Positions 11,068 through 20,298 of a DNA stretch of 64,000 nucleotides are shown one piece after another. The position numbers were made by a program, and so were the translations under genes. Within the stretch, counting starts at the first letter, position 1; each line of letters opens with the position of its first letter. The notes under the pieces were generated by a model. It searched no databases, was not told the DNA's origin, and saw only the letters and a program-made list of their open reading frames with translations. Source of the stretch: CAVOGJ01 sp963700865 (lineage in GTDB: Bacteria; Planctomycetota; Planctomycetia; Pirellulales; Pirellulaceae); the NCBI GenBank assembly GCA_963700865.1, contig CAVOZC010000016.1:1-64000 (forward strand). The letters run 5' to 3'.

Positions 11068-12104
11068 ATGAACACCAGGCCGAATCGACTGCCACCCAAT
11101 CAGCAGCTCATCCGCTCCGAACGGTGGCCGGTCGTGGGCGAGTCTTCTCCGAGGAGCAATGATGATCGGGCGTGGACAGTCACGGTCAAGCAGAAAGGTA
11201 GCCAGCGGATTTACACGCTGGACGCCTTGCGAACTTGGTTCCCAAGAGCTGATTTGTGACGTGCACTGCGTCACGCGGTGGTCGAAATTCGACATGTGTT
11301 TCGAGGGGCTTCCGCTCACGGCTCTCTTCCCCGGTGAGCGAGCTCGACGAAGACTTCGATGATTTTGTATCGTTCAAGGCCCGCAGCGATCGTTGCCATT
11401 CCACATCCTTGCCCTGGGCCGAAGCGATCCGTTTGGGGGCGTTCATCGCCTGGTCCGTCAATGGTGGTCCCCTGCCCCGCGAGCACGGCGGGCCGCTGCG
11501 GATGATCGTGCCCGGCAAGTACTTTTACAAGAGCCTCAAATGGTTGGAGACGATTGAACGGCTTCCGGCCGATCGGCTTGGATATTGGGAGGCCGAAGCC
11601 GGGTATCACAACGCGGCCGATCCGTGGCTTGAGCAGCGTTATGTGGCGTCTTCCTTGAACAGGCAGCAGGCGGCCGCGCTGATTGCAAGTCGGGATTTTT
11701 CCGCTCGTGATTTGCGGGGATTGTCGGCTGCCGATCGAGAACTCGAAGGTTTACAGGCCGTCCAGGCGTTGTTGCGGAATGCGGATTTTCGCAGGTCGAA
11801 GTTGCGCAACAGCAATTTCCGCGGGGCCAATCTCTCCAATGCTCGTTTCGGTGGGGCGGACTGCGTGGCGCCTGCTTTGCGGAAGCTGACCTGGACGGAG
11901 CCGACTTTGTCATGTCAGATTCTGAGGGGCGCCGATCTCTCGGTTGCCACCATGTTCGGCACGACGTTTGGCGAGGTGGACGATTTGGGACAGGTGCGTC
12001 GCGGAGCCCGCATCGACGCGACGACGCGAGTTGATCGAGAAAAGCTTGAGGCGCTTGTCGCGGAACAGCGAGACTGGCTTCTTTCGCAGCTTGTTTCACG
12101 CTAG
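11068..12104 (+). CDS. Molybdopterin-dependent oxidoreductase with pentapeptide-repeat tail (frameshifted)
   Basis: From ATG 11068 the protein begins RLPPNQQL...RWPVVGE, typical of sulfite-oxidase-like molybdopterin proteins. It continues ELICDVHCVTRWSKFD, with a Cys in the usual molybdenum-ligand position, then HGGPLRMIVPGKYFYKSLKW, which fits the same fold. The last third is a pentapeptide-repeat region (NADFR, GANLS, GADLR units from about 11740). Frame changes at about 11235 and 11330, a missing T at about 11862 and an extra T near 11918 break it. The left arm carries the T missing at 11862. I read it as one intact gene of about 345 codons spoiled by sequence error near the fold-back point. 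Substrate unknown; the oxidoreductase/pentapeptide combination follows from motifs only. Confidence 0.75.
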
Positions 12105-12312
12105 AAGCAGGTTTCCCTCCACGCAGGTTTGGCGATCAATCTTGACAGTCGGGAGGCGGCCGGTAGAATTCGGCCGGGGTGCTAAACCTAGTTCTATCAA
12201 CGATTTGCAATTCTCCTGGCGTTCGATTTTCCCCTGGCACGCGGCGCGGATTCCTGGTTTGCCAGGTCCGGCGTTCGGGAACGCCCCTGAGACTAGCTTG
12301 GTCAGGTCTATC

Positions 12313-12819
12313 ATGAGATGTCAGGAATGTGAAAAGCCGGCGACCTTCCACATCACCGAATTGGCGGATGGTGAGCCACAGGAGCTTCATTTGTGTGAGG
12401 AGCATGCCCGCGAATACCTGTCGCAGTCGGATGCGGTGGAAGCGGAAAGCCCTCAACCGCTGGCCGGAGTCCTCTCGGCACAATTAAAAATCGGGCAGAC
12501 GAGTGACGAACTGGCGCGGTTGGACAAGCGGGCTTGTCCCGTTTGCGGCATCACGTTCTACGAATTTCGCAGCCAGGGCCGACTCGGCTGCCCCCACGAT
12601 TACAGTTGCTTTGCGGACGAGTTGGAACCGTTAATGGTCAATATCCACGGTGATACCGAGCATCGTGGCAAGCGGCCGAAACGGCGGATGCCAACCGTCG
12701 AGGAATCGACCGAAATGATCCGCTTGCGTCGACAGATGAAAGAAGCCGTGGAGAACGAACAGTATGAACTGGCTTCGAAATTAAGGGACAAATTGAAGCA
12801 GCTCAGGAAAAAGTCCTGA
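12313..12819 (+). CDS. mcsA: McsA-like zinc-finger, UvrB/UvrC-motif protein
   Basis: 168 residues. The N-terminus has a CQEC...CEEH pair and the middle a CPVCG...GCPHDYSCF pair, which fit the two zinc-binding modules of McsA. The C-terminus (ENEQYELASKLRDKLKQL) is a UvrB/UvrC motif. In Firmicutes McsA activates the arginine kinase McsB and helps hand substrates to ClpC/ClpP. The mcsB homologue starts 88 bases downstream on the same strand, which supports the assignment. The start at ATG 12313 puts the first Cys pair right at the N-terminus, as in the family. Clean in this arm. Confidence 0.87.
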   Translation: MRCQECEKPATFHITELADGEPQELHLCEEHAREYLSQSDAVEAESPQPLAGVLSAQLKIGQTSDELARLDKRACPVCGITFYEFRSQGRLGCPHDYSCFADELEPLMVNIHGDTEHRGKRPKRRMPTVEESTEMIRLRRQMKEAVENEQYELASKLRDKLKQLRKKS

Positions 12820-12907
12820 CTCCCGCCAAGCCGTCTTCGGCACTCACCGCAACAACTTGACCCTTTCCCGATTTTCGTCCCTCCAACTCGCGAAACGCAG
12901 GCACAAG

Positions 12908-13999
12908 ATGGTGTCCGACTCAAATATCGATAAGCTCACCCAGCAGTGTGGCGAGTGGCTGCGTGGCTCCGGCCCCGAATCGGATATCGTCATCAGCAGC
13001 CGCATTCGGCTGGCCCGCAATCTTGCTGATTTTCCCTTCATTCGGAAATGCACCGATATCGATCGCGCGACGATCGAACGCACCTTGCACGAGCATCTCC
13101 GCAGCTCAAATGAATTGAAGGATTTGCTGTACCTGAATGTCGATGGGCTCGAAACAGTCGATCGCCAATTCCTGGTCGAACGCCAGCTGATCAGCCGCGA
13201 ATTGGCGGATAGCGATGGAGCCCGTTCCGTTGCCATCGATCGCCAAGAGCAATTCAGCCTGATGGTCAACGAGGAGGACCATTTACGCATTCAGCTGATG
13301 AAGAGCGGGCTCGACCTGCATTCGGCTTGGGATCAAATCAACCAGCTGGATGACGTGATCGAGTCCAGCATTACCTATGCTTTCGACGAGCGGTTGGGCT
13401 ACCTGACTGCGTGTCCGACGAATGTGGGTACCGGTATGCGGGTGAGCGTGATGCTCCATCTGCCCGCGCTGGTCATAACGCGACAAATCGACAAAGTTTT
13501 CCGCAGCCTGCAGAAGATCAGCCTGGCGGTTCGGGGCCTGTATGGCGAGGGCTCGCAAGCCATGGGTGATTTCTATCAGATCAGCAACCAGATCACCTTG
13601 GGGCGTTCGGAAATGGAATTGATCGAACAGGTTGGTGACGTCGTGCCCGTCTTGATCGATTACGAACGCCGGGCGCGGGATTATCTGGTCAAGGAGAGTC
13701 ACAATGATCTGTATGACCGCATCAGTCGAGCCTACGGCATCCTGAGTACCGCCCAGACGATTACCAGTGAAGAGACGATGGACTTGCTATCGAGCGTGCG
13801 GATGGGAGTCAATCTGGGTCTGATCAACGATATTGAAATGCCGACGGTCAATCAGCTGTTCATTCACACCCAGCCAGCCCACCTGCAAAAGATTCATGGC
13901 TCGGCACTCGATTCGGCCGACCGCAATTCCGAGCGGGCCAATTATCTCCGTCGGCATCTGGCCAAAGGCAAATACGACGACGGCTCGGAAAATAATTGA
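12908..13999 (+). CDS. mcsB: Protein arginine kinase McsB
   Basis: 363 residues, the usual length for McsB. Phosphagen-kinase signatures are present: VISSRIRLARN at 28-38, NEEDHLRIQ at 121-129, and TACPTNVGTGMR with the catalytic-loop cysteine at residue 169. Members phosphorylate arginine side chains to mark proteins for ClpCP. I chose ATG 12908 over an upstream TTG at 12857 because the family begins close to the VISSRIR block. It sits directly downstream of the McsA-like gene, probably in one operon. The damaged left-arm copy has the same sequence with indels. Confidence 0.92.
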   Translation: MVSDSNIDKLTQQCGEWLRGSGPESDIVISSRIRLARNLADFPFIRKCTDIDRATIERTLHEHLRSSNELKDLLYLNVDGLETVDRQFLVERQLISRELADSDGARSVAIDRQEQFSLMVNEEDHLRIQLMKSGLDLHSAWDQINQLDDVIESSITYAFDERLGYLTACPTNVGTGMRVSVMLHLPALVITRQIDKVFRSLQKISLAVRGLYGEGSQAMGDFYQISNQITLGRSEMELIEQVGDVVPVLIDYERRARDYLVKESHNDLYDRISRAYGILSTAQTITSEETMDLLSSVRMGVNLGLINDIEMPTVNQLFIHTQPAHLQKIHGSALDSADRNSERANYLRRHLAKGKYDDGSENN

Positions 14000-14012
14000 A
14001 GCGGTGTCGCTT

Positions 14013-14129
14013 GGTAGCCGACGTCGCCAGACTTTGGGCGTTTGACGCCACGCCGGCCGTCTTCCCCCAAGCTCTTGCGAGCTCGGCTACGTAGGCGCTT
14101 GGGGTAGCCGACGTCGCCAGACTTTGGAC
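14013..14129. repeat. 90-bp direct repeat, GGTAGCCGACGTCGCCAGAC motif
   Basis: The motif GGTAGCCGACGTCGCCAGAC, followed by TTTGG, starts at 14013 and again at 14103. A degenerate copy (CCGAAGTCGCCCGACTTTG) occurs near 19070. The left arm contains only one copy at the matching place. It lies between convergent genes and is not coding. Confidence 0.7.
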
Positions 14130-14182
14130 GATCCACGGCGGTCGGCGGATGGCCGGTCGCTGGATGCCCCAGCCACGGGTGC

Positions 14183-16198
14183 TCAGGGTGAGCCATGCGC
14201 TGGCAGCATTTCCACGCGACTCGCCTGCCGTACGTTGCCATCCTCCGAGTAGAACTTTGTCCATTCCTCGGCCGCCAACCGCGTTTCTGGCGAGCGACAT
14301 TGCAACTCGGCTCGAAAGACATGATTCCCCGGGGCGATTGCCCGAGCCAGGATGCGGAAGATTTTCTCCTGACCGGGTGCGATGCTCTCAACCCGCTCAA
14401 AAGCCACCTGTCCCGTGCTGACTTCGCCGCGTCCACCACGCAGAATGGTTTCTGGTTCGACGCCGTGCGAGAAGTAGCCCATGATTTCCACGTCCTCGGC
14501 GGCCTTCGTACCGCGGTTCACGATCCGGATTTCATATTCGGCATCCTCCCCCACGGGAATCGCCCCTTGGGGGTCGTTCACGTACAGTTTCAGATCGGCG
14601 AGGGCTTCGACAATTGTCACCAGGGACTTGCTGACGTTCACGTCGTGCGACGAACTGCACTGGAAATCGAAGCGATTTTCGCCGGCGCTGGCCAGCTCGC
14701 AGTTCATTTCGAGGACTCGCACCGCACCGGGGCGCAGCGTCCCGATCGCCCATTCGACCAGCCCTCGTTGTTCGTCGTAACGACCACCATCGGTGCTCGA
14801 CAAAAACGTGGCTCCCGCGGGTAGGGACGCGGTCGCGATGGCGTCTTCGGCCAGCGCGTTGCCGGTGTTCTCTACGCGAACCTTGTAATTCGCGGTGGTG
14901 GCGGCGTAATTCCGCGGCGGACCCATGACGACCACGTCCAGGTTGGCACGCCGCACGAGCACGTCCTGCACGGCCTCGGCCCGCAGGCCATTGTCGGCGT
15001 AAGCCATGGCCCGCACCTGCAAACGACCGGCTTGATGCGCGGTCAGTTCCAGCTCGAGGGTCTTTCGTTCGCCCGGAGCAATGGTCCCCAGATTACGCGT
15101 GCCGGCCACTTGCTGCTTGTTGGTCATCGGCATCAGACTCAACACCACATTCTCCGCATTGCCCGAGCCGGGATTGCTGATCGTGATCGTATAGACATCG
15201 GTGGCCCCAAAATCGACTTCTTCGGAACCATTCAGCTCCAGTTCAAGTTTCGGTTCCTGGACCTCAATTTGGGCCGTGGCGCGATCCGGCGCACATGACC
15301 AGCCGACTGCCAGATCAAAGGGGCGGCTGTCCCGAGGAATGATGCGGAGGGTAAGCGTCTCGTGGTTGCCAGCCGCCAAGGCGGGGATTTCCCAACGGAC
15401 AAGTTGTTCATTGTCGCGCGTCGTTTCGACTCGTTGCGAGCCCACGGTCGACGACTGATTGATCACTTCGGCCCACAGTGGCAGCTTGACGCTACAGATG
15501 ACGTTTCGCGCCTCGGCTTGGCCACGATTCATCATTTGCACCTGGTAGCTTGCCTCGCGGCCCAAGGTAATGCTCCGCGGCCCGGCGGTTTGAAACGACA
15601 AGGCGGGCGCCGCGTTGGTCAGCAAAATGTCGCTCGGGGGCCCGTGCATGGCGAGTGCACCCCGATTCCCCGCGGCGGCCACGTTCGTAGCGATCCGCAT
15701 ATCGGACGCCGGTTGGGAAGCCGCCAGTGGTTGCGTATCGATCCGCACCGGTTGCTGTCGCGCGGTTGCCGCTGGCCCCGCGATGGGAGGAGCCGCCGGC
15801 ATCTCCAGCGGCGCGGCGGCCAGAGGCGATCCCGGCAGCTCAGGCGTGGGCATGGGTTCGAGGGGGCGACGCTTCACGGCTGGCAACGTTCCGGCCTCGG
15901 TCGCGTTGAATGGTCGGCTGATATCGCTATCGGCGGCCCGACGACGGATCGAATTCATCCGTTCTGCGAGCGTGGCACCTTTGATCGAGCCATCATTCTC
16001 GGCCTGCGGCAGCGCCGGGTCGCGTTCCATGCCTTCCCAAGTCGAATGGCCGGTCTCGTCAGCGGGTGTCAGAGCCGAAACGGCCTGCTGAAAGAGATTT
16101 GGCGGGTTGTCGTCCGCTTCCTGGGCCATCGCCGGCACGGCTATGAGCCCTGCCAGCAGCATGAGTCCGATCATTTTGTGTTTTTCGGCGTAGCGCAT
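14183..16198 (-). CDS. Secreted DUF11-repeat protein
   Basis: 671 residues from ATG 16198, which has AGGA seven bases upstream. The N-terminus is a classical signal peptide (KMIGLMLLAGLIAVPAMA) followed by a low-complexity Pro/Ala region up to about residue 190. The rest consists of several immunoglobulin-like conserved repeats of the DUF11 type (for example YQVQMMNRGQAEARNV, YTITISNPGSGNAENV, YKVRVENTGNALAEDA, YEIRIVNRGTKAAEDV). Such proteins are exported and often sit at the cell surface. Planctomycetes carry many. No catalytic motif is visible. The frame upstream of 16198 is open but lacks a better start. Confidence 0.85.
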   Translation of the reverse strand: MRYAEKHKMIGLMLLAGLIAVPAMAQEADDNPPNLFQQAVSALTPADETGHSTWEGMERDPALPQAENDGSIKGATLAERMNSIRRRAADSDISRPFNATEAGTLPAVKRRPLEPMPTPELPGSPLAAAPLEMPAAPPIAGPAATARQQPVRIDTQPLAASQPASDMRIATNVAAAGNRGALAMHGPPSDILLTNAAPALSFQTAGPRSITLGREASYQVQMMNRGQAEARNVICSVKLPLWAEVINQSSTVGSQRVETTRDNEQLVRWEIPALAAGNHETLTLRIIPRDSRPFDLAVGWSCAPDRATAQIEVQEPKLELELNGSEEVDFGATDVYTITISNPGSGNAENVVLSLMPMTNKQQVAGTRNLGTIAPGERKTLELELTAHQAGRLQVRAMAYADNGLRAEAVQDVLVRRANLDVVVMGPPRNYAATTANYKVRVENTGNALAEDAIATASLPAGATFLSSTDGGRYDEQRGLVEWAIGTLRPGAVRVLEMNCELASAGENRFDFQCSSSHDVNVSKSLVTIVEALADLKLYVNDPQGAIPVGEDAEYEIRIVNRGTKAAEDVEIMGYFSHGVEPETILRGGRGEVSTGQVAFERVESIAPGQEKIFRILARAIAPGNHVFRAELQCRSPETRLAAEEWTKFYSEDGNVRQASRVEMLPAHGSP

Positions 16199-16453
16199 TG
16201 CGTCATCCTGACTGAAGGTATATTGGAACGGTCGCGGTCTTGGTATCGTCTGATCCGATCGGTCTGGTTGAGATAACTTTGCCGATTTTCCGGATTGCGC
16301 CGCTGGCACCGCTGAGCGGGCTGGCCGCACGGTCAAGCCAACCGTCGCCCAGGCACGGTCCTGTTGCCTCGAGGTTGGACGCCGGGCGGCGTCCCCATCA
16401 GATTCAACGGTGGTTGCGATGACGGCCAAGTTTGCACACACTAATTTGGTGCA

Positions 16454-16572
16454 GCGTCAAGTGTCCGACCTGGCGTTGGTCAAGACGGTGGCTGTGGCTG
16501 CCAGCCGCAGTCGACTGGGGGAAGATGCCCCAGCCACGGTGGGCGAACCCCAAAATTGAAATTTGACGAAGC
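16454..16572. repeat. 119-bp MITE-like element, copy 1
   Basis: It begins GCGTCAAGT and ends with the imperfect inverse (ATTTGACGAAGC). Inside is a self-complementary stretch around GTGGCTG...CAGCCAC. A second copy of the same 119-bp length lies at 26112-26230. It lies between a divergent gene pair (14183-16198 and 16651-16965) and carries no gene. Confidence 0.72.
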
Positions 16573-16650
16573 ACGATCCCGACCCGTGTTGTGCCGCGGC
16601 TCGCCACCTAAATCCATTCGCAACCCGGTTTTCGCTCGTCAGGCGGTCCG

Positions 16651-16965
16651 ATGCATCCATCCACTCGACGCGAAAAAATCGAAGCCATGCTGGCGGACGA
16701 GCCGCATGACGCATTCCTCCGCTACAGCCTGGGGATGGAGTTGGACCGGGAGGGGATGCATGACCCGAGCCTGGAGCTTTTTCGCGGCCTCATGCAAGAC
16801 GATCCTCCCTACATTCCTGCATACTTTATGGCCGCCCAGCAGCAAGCTCGGCTGACCAACCTGGATTTGGCCAAATCCTTCTTGCGGGAGGGAATTGAAC
16901 AAGCCCGGTTGCAGGGGGACGCGCACGCAGCGGCAGAGATGAGCGAGTTCCTGCAGTCGCTGTAA
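16651..16965 (+). CDS. Small TPR-like protein
   Basis: 104 residues, all helical in appearance, with a tetratricopeptide-like pattern: LRYSLGMELDREGMHDPSLE, then AYFMAAQQQARLTNLDLAKS. This suggests two to three TPR-type helix pairs and a protein-protein binding role. No signal peptide. It converges with the PSP1 gene, whose stop is 6 bases away. Function cannot be stated further. The sequence is identical in long stretches to the damaged left-arm copy. Confidence 0.75.
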   Translation: MHPSTRREKIEAMLADEPHDAFLRYSLGMELDREGMHDPSLELFRGLMQDDPPYIPAYFMAAQQQARLTNLDLAKSFLREGIEQARLQGDAHAAAEMSEFLQSL

Positions 16966-16971
16966 GCCGCC

Positions 16972-17529
16972 TCACTCGGACTTGCAAGCGGTGGCAACCG
17001 CGCATCCGGCGCACGAGGAACCACAGCCCGGGGCATTCTCCGTGCCGCAATCTGGACCGCAGCCCTGCTCGACAGCCGCCACGAATTCCGCAAACTTGAC
17101 CCGCGATTCGTAGGCGACCGCCAGTGCGTCGACCAGCGGTTTCGCTTCCGCCGGCACGGAGCCCAGGAAGTAGAAGTAGAGCGCACTTCCGTCAAAGAGT
17201 GGCTCGACGTCCACGAGGACCGCGGGGACCTGATGCTCCTCAAGCAGGCGGCTGCAGGCTTCGTAAGCCTCCTCACGGTTCTTGAATCGCCGCGCATAGG
17301 CCAACTCGTCTTCGGCCGTCAGCGCCCTGACCAGGGTTCCGTCCGCATCGTCGACCCCCGTGGCCTGCGGCGCGGGAGACAGCACCTCACCCACCTCCAG
17401 TCCGCGCGACGTGCGGCACAAAACTCGCGTCCCACGCCGGTAATTCACGCCCTCGATCACGCGAAAACGTCCGACGTGGCCCAGCAGTCCGACGCGAACC
17501 AGCTGACAGGTTGAAACGATGATGTTCAT
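16972..17529 (-). CDS. PSP1-domain protein with Cys-rich tail
   Basis: 185 residues. The region from 40 to 150 (TSRGLEVGEVLS, EAYEACSRLLEEHQVPAVLV, YFYFLGSVPAEAKPLVDALA) fits the PSP1 C-terminal domain found in RicT/YaaT-like proteins. In Bacillus that family acts with an iron-sulfur Y-complex in RNA maturation and phosphorelay. Here the tail holds seven cysteines in 26 residues (CGPDCG, CGSSCAGC, ATAC), suggesting metal or Fe-S binding. Whether it has the Bacillus function is inference. Confidence 0.8.
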   Translation of the reverse strand: MNIIVSTCQLVRVGLLGHVGRFRVIEGVNYRRGTRVLCRTSRGLEVGEVLSPAPQATGVDDADGTLVRALTAEDELAYARRFKNREEAYEACSRLLEEHQVPAVLVDVEPLFDGSALYFYFLGSVPAEAKPLVDALAVAYESRVKFAEFVAAVEQGCGPDCGTENAPGCGSSCAGCAVATACKSE

Positions 17530-17765
17530 ACGCGCGGGCGGCTGGGTCGCAGCAGGACCAGGCCGCGTTCCGAAAGGGGATGTTGCCGATTTGCCGATCG
17601 AATACGATACTCAGCACTTGCCAGACCCGTTAAGGGGGCTGGTCAGGGGGGCCGGCCGACGTCTACCACCGCCCAGTGGCGGTCGCAGGGGCCACGGTCT
17701 GGCTTTGTTCCCTTGGATGTTTAGTATACCCGCCTGGCGATACATGTCAGAGAGAGCAGGCACCG

Positions 17766-18810
17766 ATGACCGATACAACAAACACAAAAAGCCGGCCGAC
17801 GGTGCCGACGCGGCGCGCCGACCGACTGGCTGGCCCTGGCCGATCAAGTCCTGGCCGGGCAGCCGCTGGACCATCAGCAAGCCCTGGAGATTCTGGCTGC
17901 GGATGATAGTGAAGTGCTGGAGATCCTGGCCGCCGCCTACCGCATTCGACGTCGCTTCTTCGAAGACACCGTCCAGCTCTACTTTCTGATGAATGCCAAG
18001 AGCGGACTCTGCCCCGAGGATTGCTCCTACTGCTCGCAATCCAAAGTCGCAACGTCGGAGATTCCGCGCTACAACTTGCTCAGTCGCGATAAGTTGCTCG
18101 AAGGAGCCCGGCTTGCCTACGAGCGGCAATCCAAAACGTACTGTATCGTCATATCGGCGCACGGTCCCAATGAGCGGGAGCTGGCGGCCGTCGAGAGCAT
18201 CGTGCCGGAAATAAAAGAAAAATTTGACCTGAAGATCTGCGCGTGCCTCGGGTTGTTAACCGATGAGCAGGCGGAACGGCTGAAGGCGAGTGGTGTGGAT
18301 CGTGTGAATCACAACTTGAACACGGGACGAAACTTCTACGGGGATATCTGCACCACGCACACCTACGATGACCGCGTCAACACACTCTCTGCCGTGCGGA
18401 AAGCCGGTATGGAATTGTGCAGTGGTGGCATCGTGGGCATGGGGGAACGGGACGAGGATGTGGTCGAGATGGCATTGGAACTTCGGGAACAGGGGGTGCA
18501 TTCGATTCCGGTGAATTTTCTCAACCCGATCGACGGTACGCCGCTCGCTGGGATCGACCGACTAACACCTCGCTATTGCCTCAAGGTGCTCGCGATGTTC
18601 CGCTTTACCAATCCCAGCTGCGAATTGCGGATCGCGGGAGGACGCGAACTGCATCTGGGCAGCCTGCAGGCGTTGGGGCTGTACGCGGCCAATTCGATCT
18701 TCGTCGGAGACTATCTGACGACGGCCGGACAGGCTCCTGAGGCCGATGATCGCATGATCGAAGAGCTCGGCTTTCGCGTCACCCGGTCCGAGGAAGTGGC
18801 CGTGGGATAA
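17766..18810 (+). CDS. bioB: Biotin synthase (frameshift near the N-terminus)
   Basis: Radical-SAM enzyme that inserts sulfur into dethiobiotin. The CxxxCxxC cluster motif is in CPEDCSYCSQSK. Further family blocks are YCIVISAHGPNE, CACLGLLTDEQAERLKASG, NHNLNT and FNPIDGTPLAG. The C-terminus ends normally. From ATG 17766 the frame is lost at about 17826-17845 and resumes (LAGQPLDHQQALEILAADDS) into the main open frame. The total is 1,045 bases, i.e. one more than a multiple of three. The left arm is continuous there, so this is most likely a sequence error, giving a protein of about 347 residues. No other biotin gene is next to it. Confidence 0.9.
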
Positions 18811-18824
18811 TGGGTAACCGGCAG

Positions 18825-19090
18825 GACGGTGGCTGGAAGCCCCAGCCACGAAAGACGGTGGCTGGGGCATCTTGCCCCAGTCGGAGCCGTGTCTGAACTC
18901 GCGGGGCGTTTGCGGATTTGGGCTGGGAAAGACTGTGGCTGGAAGCCCCAGCCACGAAAGACGGTGGCTGGGGCATCTTGCCCCAGTCGGAGCCGTTTCT
19001 GAACTCGCGGGGCGTTTGCTGATTTGGGCTGGGAAGGACGGTGGCTGGAAGCCCCAGCCACGGGGGTGGCCGAAGTCGCCCGACTTTGAA
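18825..19090. repeat. 106-bp tandem repeat of a palindromic unit (about 2.4 copies)
   Basis: The block GGCTGGAAGCCCCAGCC starts at 18831, 18937 and 19043, giving an exact 106-bp period. Each unit holds two small inverted repeats (GTGGCTGG...CCAGCCAC). The same palindromic core is found inside the 119-bp elements and near 14145-14185. It fills the space between bioB and the deacetylase gene. Confidence 0.8.
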
Positions 19091-19218
19091 CCGCCCGCCA
19101 CTCCCGCGCCGTCCAAATGACCCTCGGCCCGCTAAAAATTGCGCTCGGACCAGGGACCGGTTTTTGCTAAAACTCGCCTGATGACGGGTTTTGCCGCCAC
19201 TCCACCGGGCCCCGACTG

Positions 19219-20295
19219 ATGCGTACCACCGCCTTGGAAACCGATCCGACGTTGTCCGATGACGCCACCGCACGGCGACTTTCCTCGCCGCTGGATGTGG
19301 GTGGCGGCGAACCGTTCCGGTCTTCAGCGCGGGCGGCTCTGGTAATCAGCCTCGATTTCGAGCTGCTATGGGGGATGAGCGACACGCCGTACGCCGACCG
19401 CTATCGGGCGAACATCCTGGGGGCTCGTCAGGCCATTCCCCTGATGTTGGAAGTCTTTCGCGAGTTCGAAGTTCACGCCACGTGGGCGACCGTTGGCATG
19501 CTGATGTACGACACCAAGCGGGAGCTTTTGCGGTCGCTGCCCACCCTACGTCCGAGCTATCGGCGAGGTCAACTTTCGGCATATGCGTACCTTGAGGACG
19601 TCGGCACCTCGGAAAAGGACGATCCGCTGCACTTCGGTCGCTCCCTGGTGGACCAGATCTTGCTGACGCCCGGCCAGGAATTGGCCAGTCACACGTTCAG
19701 CCACTATTACTGCCTGGAGGCGGGGCAGACGGTCGATCAATTCCGAGCCGACCTCGACCGTTCAGTACAGCGTATCGCCGAGTTGGCCGATCCACCGCGG
19801 AGTCTCGTGTTTCCGCGCAATCAATGCAATCCAGCTTATCTCGAGGCCTGTCGTGATGCGGGCCTGGCGGTGGTCCGTGGAAATCAAGCTCGCTGGACCC
19901 ATGATGTGGACGGGAATCAGGTAAATCGGGTGGCCCAACGGCTCGTGCGTTTCGGCGACTCATTCCTTCCGCTGACGGCCGATCGAGGAGTCATCGCCGA
20001 GCAGCGGGGCGGTGTGTGGGACGTGCCAGCCAGTCGCTTTTTCCGCGCCTTCGATCCCTGCTTGCCGGGGATGGAATCGTTTCGCATGCAGCGGCTGATC
20101 AAGGCGATGGACGACTCGTTTGCGGCGGGTCGAGCCTTCCATTTATGGTGGCATCCCCACAATTTCGGTCGGCAGATTGGGCAGAATATCCAAGCCTTGC
20201 GTCAGCTACTCGGTCATTTTCGACGCGTTGCCGACGGCCGGAATATTCCTTCCTGCACGATGGCCGAGTACGTGGACCTGGTGAAAGCCGCTTGA
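19219..20295 (+). CDS. Polysaccharide deacetylase family protein
   Basis: 358 residues. The NodB-type fold is indicated by LVISLDFELLWG (metal-binding Asp, residues 40-51), ATWATVGM, and SHTFSHYYC with the HxxxH metal pair. Family members remove acetyl groups from N-acetylated sugars. There is no signal peptide, so a cytosolic or lipid-carrier-linked glycan is a possible substrate. The next gene, a formyltransferase, starts three bases after the stop, so both are one operon and may modify the same sugar amino group in sequence; that is inference. The ATG at 19219 is the first plausible start. Confidence 0.82.
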   Translation: MRTTALETDPTLSDDATARRLSSPLDVGGGEPFRSSARAALVISLDFELLWGMSDTPYADRYRANILGARQAIPLMLEVFREFEVHATWATVGMLMYDTKRELLRSLPTLRPSYRRGQLSAYAYLEDVGTSEKDDPLHFGRSLVDQILLTPGQELASHTFSHYYCLEAGQTVDQFRADLDRSVQRIAELADPPRSLVFPRNQCNPAYLEACRDAGLAVVRGNQARWTHDVDGNQVNRVAQRLVRFGDSFLPLTADRGVIAEQRGGVWDVPASRFFRAFDPCLPGMESFRMQRLIKAMDDSFAAGRAFHLWWHPHNFGRQIGQNIQALRQLLGHFRRVADGRNIPSCTMAEYVDLVKAA

Positions 20296-20298
20296 GCC

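Noticed and set aside
15362..16276. 304-codon open frame opposite the DUF11 gene, also present in the left arm
   Set aside because: Antisense to a gene with signal peptide and repeat domains; being seen twice only reflects the inverted copy.
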